Positions 6,307 through 10,322 of a stretch of DNA of 10,322 nucleotides are shown piece by piece. The position numbers and the translations under genes were made by a program. The stretch's first letter is position 1. Each line of letters begins with the position of its first letter. This stretch comes from Promethearchaeota archaeon (lineage in GTDB: Archaea; Asgardarchaeota; Lokiarchaeia; Sigyniarchaeales; SOKP01), in NCBI GenBank assembly GCA_030615235.1, contig JAUWZR010000074.1, positions 1 to 10,322 on the forward strand, written 5' to 3'. The notes beneath the pieces are model-generated. The model was not told where the DNA came from. It saw nothing but the letters and a program-made list of their open reading frames with translations, and searched no databases.

Positions 6307-7806
6307 TTGAAAAGCTACGATGTAATTTTCATTCATCCGCCTAGAGTGCTAAAACCGGATCCTGGTAAAAGAGCAAAATCTGTTCGAAGTACATTTATTT
6401 TTATTCCAATGGGGGTTTTTGCTATTGCTGATTTACTTGAGAGAGAAGGTTTTGGAGTAAAAATAATAAATTATCCTTTAGAACAATATTTAAACCCTAA
6501 TTGGTCATTAATAGACTACATTAGAACTATTGATTTCAAAATATGTGGAATAGATTTGCATTGGATACATAATGCACATGGAGCTATTGAGATAGCTCGA
6601 ATCGTAAAAGAAGTAAAACCTAATGCCAAAGTAATACTAGGAGGGTTTAGTGCATCATATTTCCATGTCCAAATTTTAAAATATTATAAATCAATTGATG
6701 GAATAGTAAGAGGAGAGGGTGAGATTCCTCTTTTAAAGTATGTTCAAAATATTAACCAGAAACAATCTTTAGATTCTATTCCCAATTTTTCTTATCGGAA
6801 CTCATCCAACCATATAAAAACTAATCCTCTTTCCTACACAGCAAAAACATTAGATAATTTAAATTTTACAAACATGTCTCTGCTAAAAAATGCAAAAAAA
6901 TATTTTGAATGTAGCAGAAAAATAATGGGAATCTCTTTCAATCTTCCAATAGGAAGGGGCTGTCCGTTTAACTGTCCCTTTTGTGGGGGAGGTCAAAGAG
7001 CTTTACAACGCTTAGCAGGTCGAAATGAAGTTCTTCTTAGGAGTCCTAAAAAAGTAATTGAGGACATTACACATATTGTAAACACATATAAAGTTCCAAG
7101 TATATTTTTTGGACATGGCACTTATCCGGCTAATCTCAAATATTGGAAAACATTGTTTGGTTTGATTCAAAAAGAAAAAGTAGATATTGGTGGAGATCTA
7201 GAGATTTGGCGGTTACCTTTCCCTAAGGAAATGTGGAGAATATTTTATAAGACTTTTCCTCGTAGATTTTCATCAGTTGGTATTTCTCCTAGAACGATGT
7301 CCGCAAAAGTTCATCAAAGAATAGCGAAAATATGCGATCCAACATTTAAATTTCCAAAAAATCAAATTAAAGACCTAATAAGAAATGCTAATTTATTCCG
7401 AAGGACGCTAAGAATTTGGTTAACGGTTGGTTTTCCCTTCCAAACTAGGTTAGACGTTCAAAAAGATTTCAATTTCGCTTTAAAATGTATGTTTAAATAT
7501 GGTAAAACAAACTCAAAACCTATTACTATAATGAATGAACCATATCATATTTTTCCAGGTTCCCCTGCATACGAATCTCCCGAAGCTTTTGAAATCAAAT
7601 TAAATTATAATTCATTTTCGCAACTCAAAGACTTTTTTAAACAAGCTAAAATGTCTTTTTTTTATAACGCTATAAATTACGATACAAAAATCTTTTCTGG
7701 AGCAACTATTCGTAACTTTAATAAGTTACTATTTTTAAGTGCAGCACTCACATTGATTACAACAGGGCATAAATCTACTGAGAAGAAAGAAGAAGAAAGA
7801 TCTTAA
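6307..7806 (+). CDS. B12-binding-type radical SAM protein
   Basis: 499 residues, a typical length for class B radical SAM proteins. The N-terminal Rossmann-like region (about 4-145) reads DVIFIHPPR, GIDLHWIHNAHG, VILGGFSAS and DGIVRGEGEIPLL, the usual landmarks of the cobalamin-binding domain. The classic DxHxxG cobalt-ligand motif is absent at the first loop, as in many members that bind B12 base-off without the His. GCPFNCPFC (Cys219, Cys223, Cys226) is the CxxxCxxC cluster motif. GGDLEIW and WLTVGFP are later barrel strands. Relatives catalyse methylations, ring formation and other steps on unactivated carbons. The best guess is an archaeal subfamily like Ta0216, recalled from general pattern only. 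The start is TTG; no ATG or GTG occurs after the stop at 6229. The C-terminus ends in charged KKEEERS. It stands alone, with 229- and 209-base gaps either side. Confidence 0.88.
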   Translation: MKSYDVIFIHPPRVLKPDPGKRAKSVRSTFIFIPMGVFAIADLLEREGFGVKIINYPLEQYLNPNWSLIDYIRTIDFKICGIDLHWIHNAHGAIEIARIVKEVKPNAKVILGGFSASYFHVQILKYYKSIDGIVRGEGEIPLLKYVQNINQKQSLDSIPNFSYRNSSNHIKTNPLSYTAKTLDNLNFTNMSLLKNAKKYFECSRKIMGISFNLPIGRGCPFNCPFCGGGQRALQRLAGRNEVLLRSPKKVIEDITHIVNTYKVPSIFFGHGTYPANLKYWKTLFGLIQKEKVDIGGDLEIWRLPFPKEMWRIFYKTFPRRFSSVGISPRTMSAKVHQRIAKICDPTFKFPKNQIKDLIRNANLFRRTLRIWLTVGFPFQTRLDVQKDFNFALKCMFKYGKTNSKPITIMNEPYHIFPGSPAYESPEAFEIKLNYNSFSQLKDFFKQAKMSFFYNAINYDTKIFSGATIRNFNKLLFLSAALTLITTGHKSTEKKEEERS

Positions 7807-7878
7807 AGATTCTAAATAATTCTATGAAATTCTGTTAACAAAAATTTATAAAAATTGTTTGTTACATTCGAAGAGTTC

Positions 7879-7909
7879 TTTTTCCACTAATTTTTTATGA
7901 ATTTCATAA
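7879..7909 (+). other. T-rich tract and 15-base palindrome after the radical SAM gene
   Basis: The 209-base gap 7807-8015 is very AT-rich. It has T-tracts at about 7879-7883 and 7891-7896, possible transcription stops, and a palindrome TTATGAATTTCATAA (7895-7909, one central base). A TATA-like GATAAAATAC (7982-7991) lies about 29 bases before the next ATG. None of these is strong on its own. Confidence 0.25.
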
Positions 7910-8015
7910 TTCAATTCGAAATTTTTAAATTTAATTTAATTTTATTATTAAAAATATATCAACATGAAGTTTTGATTGAAAGATAAAATACCCATTAAAA
8001 AAAATATTAAATGTC

Positions 8016-8357
8016 ATGCATTCTACTCGAAAGATTAGCATATTGAAAAGAATATCAATCGTCCTCTTTTTTATAGCGTGTGTTCCAATTACATTTATTT
8101 ATTTGTTTTTGAGAGATATTTTATTGCTAAATTCTTTATTTAATGATTATATCAATTCTGGTACCTCGCTTTTCCTCCCTTTTCTTCCCTATAATAATAT
8201 CGTCTTCCAATTCTCTACAGGTCATTTGATTGACATAATTATTATTATTAATATCATTACTTTCATTGAAAGTAGCGGTTATCAATATTACATGAATGTA
8301 TGCTTAAAAAAGAATTTTTTAAAACCTAGCAGATTTTATTACAATCTCATCTCTTAA
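8016..8357 (+). CDS. Short hypothetical membrane protein
   Basis: 113 residues, unrecognised. A basic N-terminus (STRKISILKR) precedes a strong hydrophobic segment at about 13-40, then a polar and aromatic stretch, a second hydrophobic segment at about 71-84 (isoleucine-rich), and a basic tail (KKNFLKPSRF). The topology suggests two helices with both ends in the cytoplasm. An open frame of this length is unlikely by chance at this base composition, given roughly one stop per dozen random codons. The protein composition is nevertheless close to what AT-rich noncoding DNA would give, so it could be a decayed gene fragment. No ribosome-binding site is seen. A TATA-like GATAAAATAC about 29 bases upstream would fit a near-leaderless transcript. 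Confidence 0.45.
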   Translation: MHSTRKISILKRISIVLFFIACVPITFIYLFLRDILLLNSLFNDYINSGTSLFLPFLPYNNIVFQFSTGHLIDIIIIINIITFIESSGYQYYMNVCLKKNFLKPSRFYYNLIS

Positions 8358-8361
8358 TTAT

Positions 8362-8405
8362 ATCTGACATATAGAAATTTAAATCAAATATTTTAAATCT
8401 GACAT
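8362..8405 (+). repeat. Direct repeat ATCTGACAT before the zinc-ribbon gene
   Basis: ATCTGACAT occurs at 8362-8370 and again at 8397-8405, start-to-start distance 35 bases, in the 111-base gap before the zinc-ribbon gene. The second copy lies just upstream of the TATA-like element, a position where a regulator could bind. Confidence 0.3.
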
Positions 8406-8413
8406 TATAATAT

Positions 8414-8464
8414 TATTAAATAGAAATACAATCATAATTATTATTGAACAAAATAGGAAAGAGA
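8414..8464 (+). promoter_or_regulatory. Promoter and ribosome-binding site of the zinc-ribbon gene
   Basis: TATTAAATA (8414-8422) is a TATA-like box. Transcription would start near 8444, giving a leader of about 25 bases that contains the purine-rich AGGAAAGAGA (8455-8464) just before the ATG at 8469. Confidence 0.45.
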
Positions 8465-8468
8465 GATT

Positions 8469-9026
8469 ATGTTTTGTCAAAATTGTGGGGAAAGGTTAGA
8501 ATCCCAAAATCAAAAGTTTTGTGCAAGTTGTGGAAGTGTACTTCCACACACTCCTAATGCGCCTCAATTAAAAGCTGAAGAAAATCAAGCATCATCAACA
8601 GTTAGATCAGTTCCCGTTTACGAGCCAAAACCGATTAAAGTAGGAGGACCAGGACCTCATTCACAAAGGTGCTTTGCCTTCGCTATTGTATCGATTGCTT
8701 TAGCAATTGCTGGTTTTATTTTTGGGGGTAGTAGTTTCTTCAGATTTTTAATATCATCAATGTTTTATCCTTATTATCCTATTGGACTGGGAGGTGGACT
8801 GGTAACGATTATTATAGCCATAATTCTTAATATTGCGGGCTTAATATTCGGGATTCTTTCCAGAGTAAATAGTAGGAAAGCTGGAGAAATTGAACCGATA
8901 AATACTCTTGAGAAGTTTGGGAGTGTAGTTTCGGTGTTTGGAATTATTATGAATACTATACCTCTTGTAATAACTCCTATAATAATACTAGTAGTTCCTT
9001 ACTTGTTTATGCCTATATACTATTGA
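8469..9026 (+). CDS. Zinc-ribbon membrane protein
   Basis: 185 residues. The N-terminus is a small zinc ribbon: CQNC (Cys3, Cys6) and CASC (Cys18, Cys21) with the usual CGxxL spacing. A flexible polar linker (about 25-66, rich in Pro, Ser and Glu) leads to three hydrophobic regions at about 68-100, 106-131 and 149-182. The pattern GLIFGILS...KFGSVVSVFGIIMN recalls DUF4190-like small membrane domains. The ribbon should sit in the cytoplasm, and its role is unknown: such proteins are numerous in archaea, especially Asgard-type genomes, and may sense or scaffold. The ATG start is supported by the AGGAAAGAGA site immediately upstream. It is convergent with the LuxE-like gene, 78 bases away. Confidence 0.85.
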   Translation: MFCQNCGERLESQNQKFCASCGSVLPHTPNAPQLKAEENQASSTVRSVPVYEPKPIKVGGPGPHSQRCFAFAIVSIALAIAGFIFGGSSFFRFLISSMFYPYYPIGLGGGLVTIIIAIILNIAGLIFGILSRVNSRKAGEIEPINTLEKFGSVVSVFGIIMNTIPLVITPIIILVVPYLFMPIYY

Positions 9027-9045
9027 TTTTGAAATTAATTATATC

Positions 9046-9064
9046 TTTTTTTTATAATTAAAAA
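9046..9064. terminator. Bidirectional T-rich terminator
   Basis: In the 78-base gap between convergent genes, eight T (9046-9053) follow the zinc-ribbon stop by about 20 bases on the plus strand. Five A at about 9060-9064 give a T run on the minus strand after the LuxE-like stop. This fits factor-independent archaeal termination in both directions. Confidence 0.45.
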
Positions 9065-9104
9065 TAATTCTAATCTAAAGAGATTTGAAGGAATAATAAA
9101 AGAC

Positions 9105-10322
9105 TTAATAGATCCAATCAATTAAAGAAGAACAGCTTTTTCCTTGGGCATTTTTTAATCTCCCTATTATTCGAAAGGTAGCTCCTTTATAGCCACACTC
9201 TGGACACTTATTTATTGAGATTAAATCTACAACGTCATCAACTAAAACCGCTTGATTTATTGTACCATTAACACCATAAGGTGTAAGAACTTCCAAAAGG
9301 CCTTCTTCTCCATTATTAACGGGTTCTAAATTTTCAAGATCCCTTACGATTATTCGAGCAGTATCAGGACAGTGTAGTAAAAAATCTTGATATTTCTCAG
9401 ACCAATGACCTCCAAAAAGTGTAGGACCCTCTGTAAACGCATAAATATCTCTAATATCCTTTGGTTTGATGTTAAACACTTTTTCGTAATATTCAATGAA
9501 ATTACTTTTATTTACCGCACCCATCTTTGCTTCGCCTTTGACACCATCCCATCCCCCACCACCACATCCGACAACAGATCTTCCATCAAGATCAAAGTAT
9601 ACATTTTCTTGTAACAGTCTCTTCTCAAACATATTATTCATTAAGAGTGGACTTCCACCAAATAAAATTTTACTAACCTCGATATTTTTCCAATGCCCTG
9701 TATCTGTAATTTTTTCGACCATTTTCAACATTTTAGAAACATCCAAAATGAAGCCCCCTCTAGGCGAAAAAGTTGATATTATTGCCCATATTGTTTTTAA
9801 AATTTTCATTTTTACTAAATATTCCTCATGGCCATAAAATTCCCAAGGTTTATTCATGCAAGCTGTAAAGTACCGAGTTTTGTCAACATATTCAAATCCT
9901 TTAGCACTTCTCTTTGCCATTACTGACATGAAAAAGCGATCTGGCGAAAAATTAAAAGTGACACATCTTTTAGAGCCAATTTTTAATTTTTCCCATCCAA
10001 AAAATTCTGTAAAAACCTTAATTGAATTATATTGAATTTGATCAAAATCTTCTAATGTTCGGGGAACTATCGAAGGATCTCCTGTAGTAGAAGAAGAACA
10101 CGAAAAGAGAGCTATACTCTCAAGAGGTACTTTTGATAGGCTTAGAGTTCGATTACCCGATTTTTTATATGTTTCTGTGGGAACATATGGGATTGTATCT
10201 AAATTATCAATCGTAATTTCATCAGGAATCGTATAGTCGAACTTTTTACAGATTTTATCTCTATAATAGTTACAATTATCATGGGATAAGCTAACTTGTT
10301 TCAACAGTTCTTTACAAAAATC
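9105..10322 (-). CDS. LuxE-like acyl-protein synthetase / AMP-forming ligase, 5' truncated
   Basis: An adenylate-forming enzyme of the LuxE/phenylacetate-CoA ligase type, which activates a carboxylic acid with ATP and passes the acyl group to a thiol. Counting from the TTG at 10304, SCSSSTTGDPSIVPR (68-82) is the phosphate-binding loop. FGGSPLLMN, then VVGCGGGGWDG, match the LuxE GGSP and GGGWK blocks. AFTEGPTLFGGHW is the TE motif region, and GRLKNAQGKSCSSLID is the end motif. CPECG near the C-terminus may bind metal. The frame stays open past 10304 to the window edge, reading DFCKELLKQVSLSHD, which matches the usual start of this family (helix followed by CxYYR), so the real start lies outside. 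No luxC or luxD partner is visible; the gene upstream on its strand is out of view. Likely acids: fatty or aryl. Confidence 0.85.
   Translation of the reverse strand, partial: DFCKELLKQVSLSHDNCNYYRDKICKKFDYTIPDEITIDNLDTIPYVPTETYKKSGNRTLSLSKVPLESIALFSCSSSTTGDPSIVPRTLEDFDQIQYNSIKVFTEFFGWEKLKIGSKRCVTFNFSPDRFFMSVMAKRSAKGFEYVDKTRYFTACMNKPWEFYGHEEYLVKMKILKTIWAIISTFSPRGGFILDVSKMLKMVEKITDTGHWKNIEVSKILFGGSPLLMNNMFEKRLLQENVYFDLDGRSVVGCGGGGWDGVKGEAKMGAVNKSNFIEYYEKVFNIKPKDIRDIYAFTEGPTLFGGHWSEKYQDFLLHCPDTARIIVRDLENLEPVNNGEEGLLEVLTPYGVNGTINQAVLVDDVVDLISINKCPECGYKGATFRIIGRLKNAQGKSCSSLIDWIY

Noticed and set aside
7910..8010. Dense AT-rich repeats suggesting a replication origin
   Set aside because: The gap is short and has no repeated origin-box-like motifs or nearby replication gene; simple AT richness explains it.
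9387..9614. Open frame of 75 codons on the plus strand
   Set aside because: It is inside the LuxE-like gene, which carries clear family motifs on the opposite strand; treated as a shadow.
9496..9837. Open frame of 113 codons on the plus strand
   Set aside because: It overlaps conserved LuxE motif blocks on the minus strand, and its proline/serine-rich reading is the antisense of the glycine-rich motif.
10302..10304. TTG at 10304 as the true start of the LuxE-like gene
   Set aside because: The upstream codons to the edge continue a family-typical N-terminal helix, so the gene is cut by the window.

Overview
The window is AT-rich (about 30% GC by eye, not computed) and gene-dense. It looks archaeal. 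Several genes have TATA-like boxes about 20-30 bases before their start codons and little or no leader. Others have a purine-rich ribosome-binding site, and at least three genes start with TTG. An N-terminal CxxC...CxxC zinc ribbon fused to membrane helices, next to a B12-type radical SAM enzyme, is a gene style common in Asgard (Lokiarchaeia-like) genomes. That lineage is an inference from style; no rRNA or marker gene is present.

Layout from left to right: (1) the 3' part of a membrane protein ending in a left-handed beta-helix acyltransferase domain (+), whose end overlaps the next gene tail to tail; (2) a probable two-gene operon on the minus strand, radical SAM enzyme then alpha/beta hydrolase; (3) a divergent family 2 glycosyltransferase with C-terminal membrane helices (+); (4) a convergent sulfotransferase (-); (5) a multi-helix membrane protein (+) that appears split into two reading frames at a run of seven A; (6) a B12-binding-type radical SAM protein (+); (7) a short unrecognised membrane protein (+); (8) a zinc-ribbon membrane protein (+); (9) a LuxE-like acyl-adenylating enzyme (-) whose start lies beyond the right edge.

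No gene-free stretch exceeds about 255 bases. I saw no rRNA, tRNA, CRISPR array, insertion sequence or phage gene. The left half (acyltransferase, glycosyltransferase, sulfotransferase, radical SAM, hydrolase) and the LuxE-like enzyme at the right edge suggest an accessory region that modifies lipids, glycans or small metabolites at the cell surface. The genes alternate in strand, so only the radical SAM-hydrolase pair is well supported as an operon, and the shared pathway is inference. The best specific signal is the interrupted membrane gene at 5227-6077: a hydrophobic reading continues upstream of the second half with no start codon, and a single -1 slip at AAAAAAAT joins the halves into one protein of about 283 residues.
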